The position numbers and the translations under genes are program-made. A model generated the notes under the pieces. It was not told where the DNA came from. It ran no database searches and was given only the letters and a program-made list of their open reading frames with translations. A stretch of 64,000 nucleotides of DNA from CAXBCP01 sp963977005 (GTDB lineage: Bacteria; Pseudomonadota; Alphaproteobacteria; MPNO01; UBA830). Position 1 is the stretch's first letter, and each line of letters opens with the position of its first letter. Positions 52,862 through 61,896 of this stretch are shown here, in pieces. Where the stretch lies: contig CAXBMQ010000009.1 of NCBI GenBank assembly GCA_963977005.1, forward strand, positions 1-64,000, read 5' to 3'.

Positions 52862-54784
52862 ATGGCGCCTCAGACGCCGCTTCTCGATCAGATTCACACA
52901 CCTGCGGATCTGAAAAAATTCAAACCGGAAGATCTGCAGCAGATCGCCGATGAACTGCGCGCGGAAACGATCGACGCGGTATCGGTGACCGGCGGCCATC
53001 TCGGTGCCGGTCTTGGCGTGGTCGAACTGACTGTCGCGTTGCACTACCTGTTCGATACGCCCGACGACAAGATCGTCTGGGATGTCGGCCACCAGGTCTA
53101 TCCGCACAAGATTCTCACGGGTCGCCGCGACCGCATCCGCACGCTCCGTCAGGGCGGCGGACTGTCCGGGTTCACCAAGCGGACCGAGAGCGAATACGAC
53201 CCGTTCGGGGCAGCGCATGCCTCGACGTCGATTTCGGCGGCGCTCGGTTTTTCGGTCGGCAGCGATCTGCAGGGAACCGGAAACAAGGCCATCGCGATTA
53301 TCGGCGACGGTGCGATGACCGGTGGCATGGCATACGAAGCGCTGAACAATGCCGGCGCGATGCATAACAAGCTGATCGTTATCCTGAACGACAACGATAT
53401 GTCCATCGCGCCGCCCGTCGGTGCGCTGTCGGCCTATCTGTCTCGGCTGATTTCGTCGAAGTCCTATCGTTCGCTGCGCGATATCGGCCGGCACATGTCG
53501 GACAAGTTCCCGCGTCCGATGAAAAAGGCGGCGCAGCGGGCCGAGGAATATGCCCGCGGCATGCTGACCGGCGGCACCCTGTTCGAGGAACTCGGCTTTT
53601 TCTATGTCGGGCCGATCGACGGCCACAACATGGAACACCTGATCCCCGTGCTCAAAAACGTGCGTGACGACGAGGCCGAGGGCCCCGTGCTGATCCATGT
53701 CGTGACGCAAAAGGGCAAGGGCTACGAACCGGCCGAACAGTCGGACGACAAGTATCACGGCGTCGGCAAGTTCAATGTGGTCACCGGCGCGCTCGACAAG
53801 GGCAAGGCCAACGCGCCGAGCTATACCAAGGTCTATGCCGAATCCCTGATCAGGGAAGCGCGCGACGACGACAAGATCGTTACGATTACGGCGGCGATGC
53901 CGTCCGGCACCGGGGTCGATCTGTTCGAGAAGGAATTCCCGGACCGCACGTTCGATGTCGGCCTTGCCGAACAGCATGCGGTAACGTTCGCCGCCGGTCT
54001 TGCCGCCGACGGGATGAAACCGTTCGCGACGATTTATTCGACTTTCCTGCAACGCGCCTTCGACCAGATCGTCCATGACGTCGCCTTGCAGAACCTGCCG
54101 GTCCGTTTTGCGATGGACCGCGCCGGCTATGTCGGCGCCGACGGGCAGACCCATTGCGGCGCATTCGACATCGCCTATCTCGCCTGCCTGCCGAACATGA
54201 TCGTGATGGCGCCGTCGGACGAGGCCGAACTGGTGCATATGGTGGCGACCGCCGTCGATATCGACGGCCAGCCCTGCGCGTTCCGGTACCCGCGCGGCGA
54301 AGGCGTCGGCGTGGACATGCCCGAACGCGGTGAAATCCTGCCGATCGGCAAGGGCCGTATCCTGCGCGAAGGCACCAAGATCGCGCTGCTCGCCTATGGT
54401 ACGCGCCTGCAGGACTGCCTTGATGCGGCGGAAGAGCTGAGCGCCCACGGCCTGTCGACCACCGTTGCCGATGCACGGTTCGCCAAACCGCTGGACGAAG
54501 ACCTCGTCCGCCGGCTGGCCGCCGAGCACGAAGTGCTGGTGACGGTCGAGGAAGGCTCCGTCGGCGGGTTCGCCGCCCAGGTATCGCAGTTCCTGGCGAT
54601 GCAGGGGATTTTCGATGCCGGACTGAAATTCCGCCCGCTGGTCATGCCAGATACGTTCATGGATCAGGACTCGCCGCGCAAGCAGGTCGAACTGGCCGGG
54701 CTCACATGCCCGGATATCGTCGTAACCGCGATGACGGCGCTGGGTGTCGACGCCAAATCCGAGACGGCCCAGGGGAGGGCCTGA
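52862..54784 (+). CDS. dxs: 1-deoxy-D-xylulose-5-phosphate synthase
   Basis: The 640-residue thiamine-diphosphate enzyme makes DXP from pyruvate and glyceraldehyde 3-phosphate, the first step of the MEP isoprenoid pathway. ThDP and Mg binding is shown by GDGAMTGGMAYEALNNAG, and substrate binding by the N-terminal VGHQVYPHKIL. The transketolase central domain has DRAGYVGADGQTHCGAFD. The ATG at 52862 is chosen because AGGGG is six bases upstream; ATG at 52856 is an alternative. Its end is followed after three bases by the apparent ACG start of tlyA. Confidence 0.96.
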   Translation: MAPQTPLLDQIHTPADLKKFKPEDLQQIADELRAETIDAVSVTGGHLGAGLGVVELTVALHYLFDTPDDKIVWDVGHQVYPHKILTGRRDRIRTLRQGGGLSGFTKRTESEYDPFGAAHASTSISAALGFSVGSDLQGTGNKAIAIIGDGAMTGGMAYEALNNAGAMHNKLIVILNDNDMSIAPPVGALSAYLSRLISSKSYRSLRDIGRHMSDKFPRPMKKAAQRAEEYARGMLTGGTLFEELGFFYVGPIDGHNMEHLIPVLKNVRDDEAEGPVLIHVVTQKGKGYEPAEQSDDKYHGVGKFNVVTGALDKGKANAPSYTKVYAESLIREARDDDKIVTITAAMPSGTGVDLFEKEFPDRTFDVGLAEQHAVTFAAGLAADGMKPFATIYSTFLQRAFDQIVHDVALQNLPVRFAMDRAGYVGADGQTHCGAFDIAYLACLPNMIVMAPSDEAELVHMVATAVDIDGQPCAFRYPRGEGVGVDMPERGEILPIGKGRILREGTKIALLAYGTRLQDCLDAAEELSAHGLSTTVADARFAKPLDEDLVRRLAAEHEVLVTVEEGSVGGFAAQVSQFLAMQGIFDAGLKFRPLVMPDTFMDQDSPRKQVELAGLTCPDIVVTAMTALGVDAKSETAQGRA

Positions 54785-54787
54785 CCC

Positions 54788-55534
54788 ACGGCGTCCCGGC
54801 AACGCCCGGACGTTCTGCTTGTCGAACGCGGTCTTGTCGAAAGCCGGACCCAGGCCCAAGCGCTGATTCGCGCCGGCAAGGTGTTCGCCGGCGAACAGCG
54901 CGTCGACAAACCCGGCACGCCGATTTCGATCGATCTGCCGCTCGAGGTCCGCGGCAAGGAACATCCCTGGGTGTCGCGCGGCGGCATGAAACTCGATCAC
55001 GCGCTCACACATTTCAATATCGATGCGACCGGTGCGGTTGCGCTCGATGTCGGTGCATCGACCGGTGGCTTTACCGACGTGCTGCTCACCCGCGGGGCGG
55101 CCAGAGTCTATGCGGTCGATGTCGGCTACGGCCAGCTTAACTGGAAGCTCCGCAGCGACGACCGCGTGATCGTGCTCGAACGCCAGAACGCGCGCCAGCT
55201 GACCGAGGATCATATTCCTGAACCGGTCGATCTGATCGTCTGCGATGCCAGCTTTATCGGTCTTGAGAAAGTGCTGGCGACGCCGCTGACCTTCGCGGCG
55301 CCCGGCGCCCATCTGGCGGCCCTCATCAAACCGCAATTCGAGGTCGGCAAGGGCGAAGTCGGCAAGGGCGGTATCGTTCGCGACCCCAAACAGCATCGCG
55401 CCGTCTGCGCGACGGTAGAGACCTGGTTGAACGGCCTGCCGGGCTGGCAGGTTCTCGGGATCGACCGGAGCCCGATCACGGGCGCCGAAGGAAATGTCGA
55501 ATTCCTGATCGTCGCCCGGCGCGATGGCGAATGA
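54788..55534 (+). CDS. tlyA: TlyA-family rRNA 2'-O-methyltransferase, apparent ACG start
   Basis: The 248-residue protein has an N-terminal S4 RNA-binding domain (VLLVERGLVESRTQAQALIR) and a FtsJ-like methyltransferase (LDVGASTGGFTDVLLTRGAA, LIKPQFEVGKGEVGKGG). TlyA methylates 16S and 23S rRNA and is sometimes called a hemolysin. There is no ATG, GTG or TTG in frame before the S4 domain; the first is GTG at 54881, inside it. The in-frame codon ACG at 54788 sits nine bases after GGAGG (54774-54778) and yields the expected start, (M)ASRQRPDVLLVERGL. So ACG, one base from ATG, is the likely start. It overlaps the next gene by 11 bases. Confidence 0.88.
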   Translation, partial: TASRQRPDVLLVERGLVESRTQAQALIRAGKVFAGEQRVDKPGTPISIDLPLEVRGKEHPWVSRGGMKLDHALTHFNIDATGAVALDVGASTGGFTDVLLTRGAARVYAVDVGYGQLNWKLRSDDRVIVLERQNARQLTEDHIPEPVDLIVCDASFIGLEKVLATPLTFAAPGAHLAALIKPQFEVGKGEVGKGGIVRDPKQHRAVCATVETWLNGLPGWQVLGIDRSPITGAEGNVEFLIVARRDGE

Positions 55535-56810
55535 CGGGCGGTCGCTGATGGATGTCAGGATCGACCGGCTGGGCGCGCGCGGCGACGGTATCGCCGACAC
55601 CGCGGACGGCCCTGTTTACGTACCCTTCGCGCTGCCGGGCGAGAAGGTCAGGGTCCGTCTCGGCAAGCCGCGCGGTGACGGCAGGTCCGCCGAAGCGGTT
55701 GAAATCCTCTCTCCGGCCGCGGACCGCCATGCGGCAGCGTGCCGGCATTTCGGTCCCGGACAGAATGCCTGCGGCGGTTGCGCGGTCCAGCACCTGGCCC
55801 CGGAAGCCTACCGGGACTGGAAGCGCGATGTCGTCTCCGCCGCGCTCTCCCGGCATCGTATCGAGACCGATGTCCTACCCGTGATCTCCGTGCCGCCGGC
55901 AAGCCGCCGGCGTGTGCGTCTTGCCTTTCGCAACGTGGCCGGCGGGCTGGTGCTCGGGTTCCGCAGCGGCCGCAGCGACCGCATCGTCGATATCGCCGAA
56001 TGCCCGGTGGCAGTGCCCGAAATCGTCGCCCTGCTTCCGCGTCTGCGGGAATTTCTCGCCGGACGGGTCGATCGCGGCGAGATTGCGGTGACCCGAACGG
56101 CAGTGGGCGCCGACGTCGTCGTGTTTTCCCGCCGCGAACCCGATCTCGACCTGCGGATGGATGCACCGGCATTCTGTACCGACGCCGGTATCGCGCGGCT
56201 GGCATGGTCTACCGGCGAGGGGGCGTCGAATGCGGAACCGCCGGAGCCGGTGATCGTGCTGGAAACCCCTCGCATCGCGTTTGGCGGCGTCGGGGTAGAC
56301 CTGCCGTCCGACAGCTTTCTGCAGCCAACCGAGGCGGGCGAGGCTGCCCTGCTTGCCTTCGTGCGCGAGGCCGTCGCGAACGCGGCGACCGTGGTTGATC
56401 TCTATGCCGGTTGCGGCGCCTTCGCGTTGCCGCTTGCTGCAGCCGGCAAGACGGTGACGGCGTTCGAAGGACTTGCCGCGCAAACTGCTGCGATCCGGGG
56501 CGCCGGGGCGGGCCTGAAGATAGCCGCGGAGACCCGCGACCTGGTGCGCCGCCCATTGCGCCCCGGGGAACTGACGGGAATCGATGCCTTGGTGCTCGAT
56601 CCGCCGCGTGCCGGGGCGGCGGCGCAGATTGAGCTTCTCGCTGGCGGCGATGTGCCGTGCATCGTCTATGTATCGTGCAATCCGGCGACATTTGCCCGCG
56701 ACGCGCGGGTGCTCATCGATGGCGGATACGCGCTCGACCCGGTTCAGCCGGTTGACCAGTTCCTGTGGTCGTCCCATGTGGAACTTGCATCGGTGTTCCG
56801 GCGGCGCTGA
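55524..56810 (+). CDS. RumA/RlmD-like class I SAM-dependent RNA methyltransferase
   Basis: The 428-residue enzyme is a 5-methyluridine RNA methyltransferase. It has an N-terminal TRAM domain (VRIDRLGARGDGIADTADGP) and a [4Fe-4S] cluster site (CRHFGPGQNACGGCAVQHL). The SAM motif is VVDLYAGCGAFALPLAAAGK and the C-terminal catalytic segment is YVSCNPATFARD. The target uridine (23S U1939, U747 or tRNA U54) cannot be settled from sequence. It overlaps tlyA by 11 bases, so both rRNA modifiers are cotranslated. An alternative start is at 55548. Confidence 0.9.
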   Translation: MANDGRSLMDVRIDRLGARGDGIADTADGPVYVPFALPGEKVRVRLGKPRGDGRSAEAVEILSPAADRHAAACRHFGPGQNACGGCAVQHLAPEAYRDWKRDVVSAALSRHRIETDVLPVISVPPASRRRVRLAFRNVAGGLVLGFRSGRSDRIVDIAECPVAVPEIVALLPRLREFLAGRVDRGEIAVTRTAVGADVVVFSRREPDLDLRMDAPAFCTDAGIARLAWSTGEGASNAEPPEPVIVLETPRIAFGGVGVDLPSDSFLQPTEAGEAALLAFVREAVANAATVVDLYAGCGAFALPLAAAGKTVTAFEGLAAQTAAIRGAGAGLKIAAETRDLVRRPLRPGELTGIDALVLDPPRAGAAAQIELLAGGDVPCIVYVSCNPATFARDARVLIDGGYALDPVQPVDQFLWSSHVELASVFRRR

Positions 56811-56860
56811 CCGTCTGCTATCAACGGGGTCATGCCCGTGGTTCAACAGAGAGACTTTAA

Positions 56861-57187
56861 ATGACATTTATCGCGATGAACCGGTTCCAGGTCGTCAAAG
56901 GCCGCGAAAAGGATTTCGAGGAGGTCTGGCTGAACCGCAGATCCCAGCTCGAGGATGTCCCGGGGTTTGAGGAATTCAACCTGCTGCGCGGCCCCGAACA
57001 CGACGATCATACGCTGTATGCGTCGCACACCATCTGGGCCGACCGCACCGTCTTCGAGGACTGGACGAAGTCGGAAGCCTTTCGCGAGGCGCACAAAAGC
57101 GCCGGCAGCCGCGGCGACATGTATCTCGGCCATCCGAATTTCGAGGGTTTCGAGGTGATGGACGCGGCAACGGTGACGAAAAAGTAG
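56861..57187 (+). CDS. Antibiotic biosynthesis monooxygenase (IsdG/HmuQ-like)
   Basis: The 108-residue protein has the dimeric ferredoxin-like ABM fold. The N-terminal MNRFQVVKGREKDFEEVW, then PGFEEFNLLRGPEHDDHTLY and ASHTIWADRTVFEDWTKSEA match haem-degrading IsdG/HmuQ-type proteins more than drug-synthesis ones. LGHPNFEGFEV is near the C-terminus. It may take part in haem or small-molecule oxidation, though no haem-uptake genes are near. It follows the methyltransferase by 50 bp at the end of the rightward run. Confidence 0.82.
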   Translation: MTFIAMNRFQVVKGREKDFEEVWLNRRSQLEDVPGFEEFNLLRGPEHDDHTLYASHTIWADRTVFEDWTKSEAFREAHKSAGSRGDMYLGHPNFEGFEVMDAATVTKK

Positions 57188-57287
57188 CGCTGCCCGGTTT
57201 TTTTAGCTTGTCATTGCGGCACACCGCCGGCGAGACAATGTTGGGTTGCCCGAAGGGGGGGCGGCACTGTTGCCGGAAACTCCCGAC

Positions 57288-58739
57288 CTAGCCGTGTCCC
57301 GGCGGCGGCGTAAAACCCCGGAAACTTTCTTCCAGCAGTTCGGCAAGCCGGATGCAGCGGCGGTCATGGGCTTCGGGGCCGATGATCTGCATGCCGATGG
57401 GCAGGCCTTCCCGGCTTGTCCCCGCCGGGGCGAGTGTTGCCGGCAGGTGCGCCGCGGAGGCAAGCCCGATCCAGAAATAGGTGTCGGAGATGGGCCGCGC
57501 CATGCCGTCGACGTCCAGGACCTGGTCCTGCTTGGCGATCCCGCGAATGTGGGGAAACGCCGGGGTCGCCATCATCGGTGCGATGAGCGCATCCACATCG
57601 CCGAAAAACGCCCGCCACAGGGCGCGCAGTTTCTCCCGCCGGTCATTGGCGTGCAGCCAGGCATTATGGCGCTGGCTGACCGCCCGCCGCATGACCGCGC
57701 CGTACCCCATGTCGTCTGCCGCGTATGCGGCGGCCTGTTCGGCAGCGGCTGTGGCTTGTGCATCCGACATCCGTCCGGACGTCGCGCCGCGTAGGACCGT
57801 GAGGTACAGCAGCCATAACGCCTGGCTTGGCAGGGGCAGCGCCGGGTCGCGGACGACCGTTGCACCTTCGCTTGCGAGATGGTCGGCGACATCGCCCAGC
57901 GCGGCACCAGTATCGGCATCCACCGGGTAGTCGGGGTCTCCCGTCACGACGGCGATTCGGAAATCCTTCAGGGCAGTCCGGGGTTCTTCCGGCAGGTCCA
58001 GCCGCCAGGCGCCGGGTGCTTCTGCATCCGGCCCGGCGATCAGGTCAAGCGACAGCCGCAAGTCCGTCGCCCGGCGCGCCAACGGCCCGGCCACCATGAT
58101 GTCCGGATCGGCATCGTGCGGCTGAAACGCGTGGCCGCGCAGCGGCACGATGCCGTATGTCGGTTTGTGTCCGTAGACGCCGCAGCAATGGGCCGGTACC
58201 CGGATCGAGCCGCCGATATCGCTACCGATCTCCAGCCCGCTCAGCCCCGCCGCCAGCGCCGCCGCCGCCCCGCCGGACGATCCGCCCGGTGTCCGCGCGG
58301 GATCCCATGGGTTGACGGTGTCGCCGTAAATTTCGTTGAACGACTGCCAGTCGGCGAGATCGATCGGCACGTTGGTCTTGCCCATCACGATCGCGCCCGC
58401 CGCTTTCAGCCGGGCGACCGCCAGCGCATCGCGCGCCGCGCGATGGTCGCGCCGCTCGGGGCGTCCGAAGGTCGACGGGTAGCCGGCCAGATCGAAGGAT
58501 TCCTTGATCGTCATCGGCACGCCGTGCAGCGGGCCCAGTGTGGCCCCGGCGGCCAATGCATCATCCGCCGCCCTGGCGGCGTCGCGCGCGGCGTCGGTGT
58601 CGTGAACGACGATGGCGTTCAGGGCCGGGTTGTACCGCTCAATCCGGTCGAGAAAGAGATCGAGAAGTTCGACAGCAGCATAACGTTTTGCGCGAATGTC
58701 AGCGGCCAGCTCCACAGCGCCGGTAAACCAGGGGTCCAT
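57288..58739 (-). CDS. Amidase (amidase signature family)
   Basis: The 483-residue hydrolase has the Ser-cis-Ser-Lys triad of the amidase signature family. The Lys is in GVPMTIKESFDLAG, the cis-Ser in TPGGSSGGAAAALAAG and the nucleophile in SDIGGSIRVPAHCCG. Length and region order are typical. It hydrolyses an amide, perhaps an aryl or alkyl amide, but the substrate is not predictable. It is the last gene in the leftward fabI-aroC-YCII-amidase cluster, 20 bp after the YCII gene. Confidence 0.9.
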   Translation of the reverse strand: MDPWFTGAVELAADIRAKRYAAVELLDLFLDRIERYNPALNAIVVHDTDAARDAARAADDALAAGATLGPLHGVPMTIKESFDLAGYPSTFGRPERRDHRAARDALAVARLKAAGAIVMGKTNVPIDLADWQSFNEIYGDTVNPWDPARTPGGSSGGAAAALAAGLSGLEIGSDIGGSIRVPAHCCGVYGHKPTYGIVPLRGHAFQPHDADPDIMVAGPLARRATDLRLSLDLIAGPDAEAPGAWRLDLPEEPRTALKDFRIAVVTGDPDYPVDADTGAALGDVADHLASEGATVVRDPALPLPSQALWLLYLTVLRGATSGRMSDAQATAAAEQAAAYAADDMGYGAVMRRAVSQRHNAWLHANDRREKLRALWRAFFGDVDALIAPMMATPAFPHIRGIAKQDQVLDVDGMARPISDTYFWIGLASAAHLPATLAPAGTSREGLPIGMQIIGPEAHDRRCIRLAELLEESFRGFTPPPGHG

Positions 58740-58759
58740 CTAAATTCTCTTTTGCAGGC

Positions 58760-59071
58760 TCAGGCCCCGGGGTCGGGCACGCGTTGCCAGAGACGCTCGA
58801 TGATCGCGAATTCGAACATGTCTTCGAGCGTATAGGGATCGTTGCGGTGAAACTCCTCGACCGTTTTGCGGTCGGCCTCGAAGACGAGGACATTGCCGGT
58901 CACGTCGCGGATATCGACGTTGCCCGACGTGTCGACATCGTCGCCGACCAGTCCGCCGCCATAAACGATCATGTCGAGAAACTTTTCCTGATAGGCGGCA
59001 TGTGCGGGTTGCAGCCGGTCGCGCTGGTCGGCGCGTCCGGGCCGGTCTCTTCGGACAAGTGCGTAGCGCAT
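58760..59071 (-). CDS. YCII-related domain protein
   Basis: The 103-residue protein resembles YciI-type ferredoxin-like domain proteins. It starts MRYALVRRDRPGRADQRDRL and includes LVFEADRKTVEEFHRNDPYT near the conserved His/Asp site, then MFEFAIIERLWQRVPDP. Members are small enzymes or binding proteins of mostly unknown role. AGGAGG lies nine bases before the ATG. It sits between aroC (37 bp) and the amidase (20 bp) in one operon. Confidence 0.85.
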   Translation of the reverse strand: MRYALVRRDRPGRADQRDRLQPAHAAYQEKFLDMIVYGGGLVGDDVDTSGNVDIRDVTGNVLVFEADRKTVEEFHRNDPYTLEDMFEFAIIERLWQRVPDPGA

Positions 59072-59108
59072 CTTCTGGGCCTCCTTGCGGGAAGGTCCCG
59101 CCGTTCCG

Positions 59109-60179
59109 TCAGCCGGTCTGTCCCCTGTGCCGCAGCAGGTGGTCGGCCAGCACGCAGGCCATCATGGCTTCGCCGACCGGAACGCCGCGAATGCCGACAC
59201 AGGGATCGTGACGGCCCTTGGTTGCGATTTCGGTGTTCTTGCCCTGGCGGGTGACGGTTTTGCGCGGCGTCAGGATCGAGCTTGTCGCCTTGACCGCGAA
59301 CCGGACCACGAGGTCCTGGCCGGTGGAGATACCGCCGAGCACGCCGCCCGCGTTGTTGGACTGGAATTCGACCTCGCCGTCCTTCATGCGCATTTCGTCG
59401 GCGTTTTCCTCACCGGTGAGCGCGGCGGCGCCGAAGCCGGCGCCGATTTCGACCCCCTTGACCGCGTTGATACTCATCATCGCGGCAGCGAGGTCGCCGT
59501 CGAGCTTGCCGTAGATCGGCGCGCCAAGGCCCCCGGGAACGCCCGACGCAACGATCTCGATCACCGCGCCGACGGACGAGCCCTGTTTGCGGATCTCGTC
59601 CAGATAGGTTTCCCATTCCTTCGCGGCGGCGGAATCGGGGCACCAGAAGGGGTTTTTCGCGACATTCGCCCAGCGCCAGTTTGCACGATCGATCACACGG
59701 TCGCCCATCTGCACCATGGCGCCGCGGATTTTGATCCTGCTGCCGAGCACCTTGCGGGCGATGCCGCCGGCGGCGACCCGGCACGCGGTTTCGCGCGCCG
59801 ACGACCGGCCGCCGCCGCGATAGTCTCGAATGCCGTATTTTTTCCAATAGGTGTAATCGGCATGACCGGGGCGGAACTTGTCTTTGATCGCGCTGTAATC
59901 CTTCGAGCGCGCATCCTGATTGCGGATCATCAGACTGACGGATGTCCCCGTGGTCTTGCCCTCGAACACGCCGGACAGGATTTCGACCGTGTCGGGTTCG
60001 CGGCGCTGGGTGACGAAGCGGGACGATCCCGGCTTGCGCTTGTCGAGCCAGGACTGGATTTCGGCCTCGGTGATTTTGATCCCCGGCGGGACGCCATCGA
60101 CCACGCAGCCGATCGCCGGCCCATGGCTTTCGCCCCACGTAGTGACGCGAAACAGGTGGCCGAAGCTGTTATCGGACAT
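59109..60179 (-). CDS. aroC: Chorismate synthase
   Basis: The 356-residue enzyme converts EPSP to chorismate, the last common step of aromatic amino acid synthesis, using reduced FMN. Signatures are SFGHLFRVTTWGESHGPAIG at the N-terminus, RPGHADYTYWKKYGIRDYRG then GGRSSARET, and the C-terminal RHDPCVGIRGVPVGEAMMA. It follows fabI by 13 bp, an order common in alphaproteobacteria. Confidence 0.97.
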   Translation of the reverse strand: MSDNSFGHLFRVTTWGESHGPAIGCVVDGVPPGIKITEAEIQSWLDKRKPGSSRFVTQRREPDTVEILSGVFEGKTTGTSVSLMIRNQDARSKDYSAIKDKFRPGHADYTYWKKYGIRDYRGGGRSSARETACRVAAGGIARKVLGSRIKIRGAMVQMGDRVIDRANWRWANVAKNPFWCPDSAAAKEWETYLDEIRKQGSSVGAVIEIVASGVPGGLGAPIYGKLDGDLAAAMMSINAVKGVEIGAGFGAAALTGEENADEMRMKDGEVEFQSNNAGGVLGGISTGQDLVVRFAVKATSSILTPRKTVTRQGKNTEIATKGRHDPCVGIRGVPVGEAMMACVLADHLLRHRGQTG

Positions 60180-60192
60180 GTCGTCGTTCTTT

Positions 60193-61005
60193 CTAGACGG
60201 TCGCTATATCCGGCGCGTCCACGGATTTCATGCCGACGACGTGGTAGCCGGAATCGACGTGATGCACTTCGCCGGTGACGCCGGATGACAGGTCGGACAG
60301 CAGGTACAGACCCGCCCCGCCGACATCCTCGATGGTCGAATTGCGCTTGAGCGGCGAATTCAGCTCGTTCCATTTCAGGATATAACGGAAATCGCCGATG
60401 CCCGATGCGGCCAGTGTTTTGATCGGGCCCGCCGAAATGGCGTTTACCCGGATATTCTCGCCGCCGAGATCGACGGCAAGATACCGTACGCTGGCCTCGA
60501 GCGCCGCCTTGGCGACGCCCATGACGTTGTAATGGGGCACGACGCGCTCGGCGCCGGCATAGGTCAGCGTGAGCAGGCTGCCGCCGTTTTTCATCAGCGG
60601 TACGGCGCGCTTGCAGATGGCGGTGAACGAATAGCAGGAAATATTCATCGTCATCGCGAAGTTTTCGGGCGATGTGTCGACATAGCGGCCCTTGAGTTCG
60701 TCCTTGTCGGAATAGGCGATGGCGTGGACGACGAAATCGATCCCGCCCCATTCCTTTTCGACGGTGTCGAAAGCGGCGTCGATGCTGGCGGCATTGGTGA
60801 CATCGCAGGGCAGGACCATGCTTGCGCCGATGGAATCGGCGAGCGGCCGGACGCGCTTTTCAAGCGCTTCTCCCTGGAATGTGAAGGCAAGCTCCGCACC
60901 GTGATCCGATAGTGCCTTGCTGATACCCCAGGCGATGGACCGGTCGTTCGCGACCCCCATCACCAATCCTCGTTTTCCGTGCATTAATGCCCCGGCGTCC
61001 GACAT
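60193..61005 (-). CDS. fabI: Enoyl-[acyl-carrier-protein] reductase (NADH)
   Basis: The 270-residue FabI reduces trans-2-enoyl-ACP in fatty acid elongation. It is a short-chain dehydrogenase with a cofactor-binding variant GVANDRSIAWGISKAL, and the catalytic Tyr-x6-Lys in HYNVMGVAKAALEASV. The C-terminus has VTGEVHHVDSGYHVVGM. The start at 61005 has AGAGG at good spacing; the longer upstream frame is unlikely. It begins the leftward operon with aroC. It is the target of triclosan in other bacteria. Confidence 0.96.
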   Translation of the reverse strand: MSDAGALMHGKRGLVMGVANDRSIAWGISKALSDHGAELAFTFQGEALEKRVRPLADSIGASMVLPCDVTNAASIDAAFDTVEKEWGGIDFVVHAIAYSDKDELKGRYVDTSPENFAMTMNISCYSFTAICKRAVPLMKNGGSLLTLTYAGAERVVPHYNVMGVAKAALEASVRYLAVDLGGENIRVNAISAGPIKTLAASGIGDFRYILKWNELNSPLKRNSTIEDVGGAGLYLLSDLSSGVTGEVHHVDSGYHVVGMKSVDAPDIATV

Positions 61006-61130
61006 GCCAACCTCTTTATTTCTGAAGGCGGGCGGCGCCGAATGGGCCGCTTCCGCAGACTTCCGCATCCTACACAATCAGTGCGACCGGTCAATTTGAT
61101 CGGTATGACCGGGATATCACCGGCAGCGGA

Positions 61131-61163
61131 ATAGAAAGAGGGCCGCCCGGCAGGGCGGCCCTC
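61131..61163 (-). terminator. Rho-independent terminator of the glycine-zipper lipoprotein gene
   Basis: On the minus strand GAGGGCCGCCC, loop TGCC, GGGCGGCCCTC forms a perfect 11-bp stem, followed by TTTCTATT. It lies 23 bp after the lipoprotein stop and upstream of fabI, so it separates the two transcripts. Confidence 0.82.
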
Positions 61164-61186
61164 CGAATCAGACCGGGATCAGCAGG

Positions 61187-61678
61187 TCAGTTTTTGACTT
61201 TCCAGGTGCCGTCTTCCTGGCGGCAGGCGGTGCCATAGGCTTCTTCGGTCTTGCCGCCGACGGTAACCGTCTGCTGGTATTCGCGGCAGTATTCGCCTGT
61301 GGGAGCCTGGTATGTCTTGGTCGGGGTGACCGAGCCGCTATTGCCGCTATCCGGATTGCTCCAGTTCGACGTGTGCCCGACCTTGGTGGCTTCCAGCGAA
61401 TACTGTGTCGATTGCTGCATGGCCGCCCTGTCGGCATTGTCGAGCGACTGGCCGACCTGGTTGCCCAGATAAGCGCCGGCGAGGACGCCAAGTGCCGTGC
61501 CGACAAGCTTGCCGGTGCCGGAGCCGAATTGGGAGCCGAGCAGGCCGCCCGCCGCAGCGCCGACCAGCGTTCCGCCGGTCTGCTTTTGACCCTGGCCCGC
61601 ACACCCTGCGAGCGCCAGCGCCGACGCGGCGACCAGCGGAATGAGGAATTTTCCTGGTTTCAGTGTCTTGAGTCTCAT
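61187..61678 (-). CDS. Glycine-zipper outer-membrane lipoprotein (17-kDa antigen-like)
   Basis: The 163-residue protein has a lipoprotein signal (PLVAASALALAGCAGQ, with the LAGC lipobox) and a glycine-zipper region (GGTLVGAAAGGLLGSQFGSG, then GKLVGTALGVLAGAYLGNQV). The C-terminal part, GEYCREYQQTVTVGGKTEEA, then GTACRQEDGTWKVKN, is that of the rickettsial 17-kDa antigen family. It is an outer-membrane or surface structural protein. The start at 61678 has AGGG upstream; an upstream extension lacks a signal. A terminator follows at 61131-61163. Confidence 0.9.
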   Translation of the reverse strand: MRLKTLKPGKFLIPLVAASALALAGCAGQGQKQTGGTLVGAAAGGLLGSQFGSGTGKLVGTALGVLAGAYLGNQVGQSLDNADRAAMQQSTQYSLEATKVGHTSNWSNPDSGNSGSVTPTKTYQAPTGEYCREYQQTVTVGGKTEEAYGTACRQEDGTWKVKN

Positions 61679-61896
61679 GTTGTGCCCTTTCAATCCCGTA
61701 ACCCGCTTCCGGACATCTGAGTGACTCATCCGGTTCGGATTGCGTATATAACCAACCAAAGCCTGATGGCGGTTGATCGTAGTTAATCCCCCATACCCCT
61801 AAAATGGGGGGCGGCAGGGTGGAATTGCAAGGGTCGGGCGCAATTTTGGCGAAAATGAGGCAAGCGGCCGGATTGCGCCGCTTTCAAGGAGTTGCG

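Noticed and set aside
52859..55600. A 913-residue open frame antisense to dxs and tlyA
   Set aside because: It is a shadow of well-identified genes with no recognisable motif or ribosome binding site.
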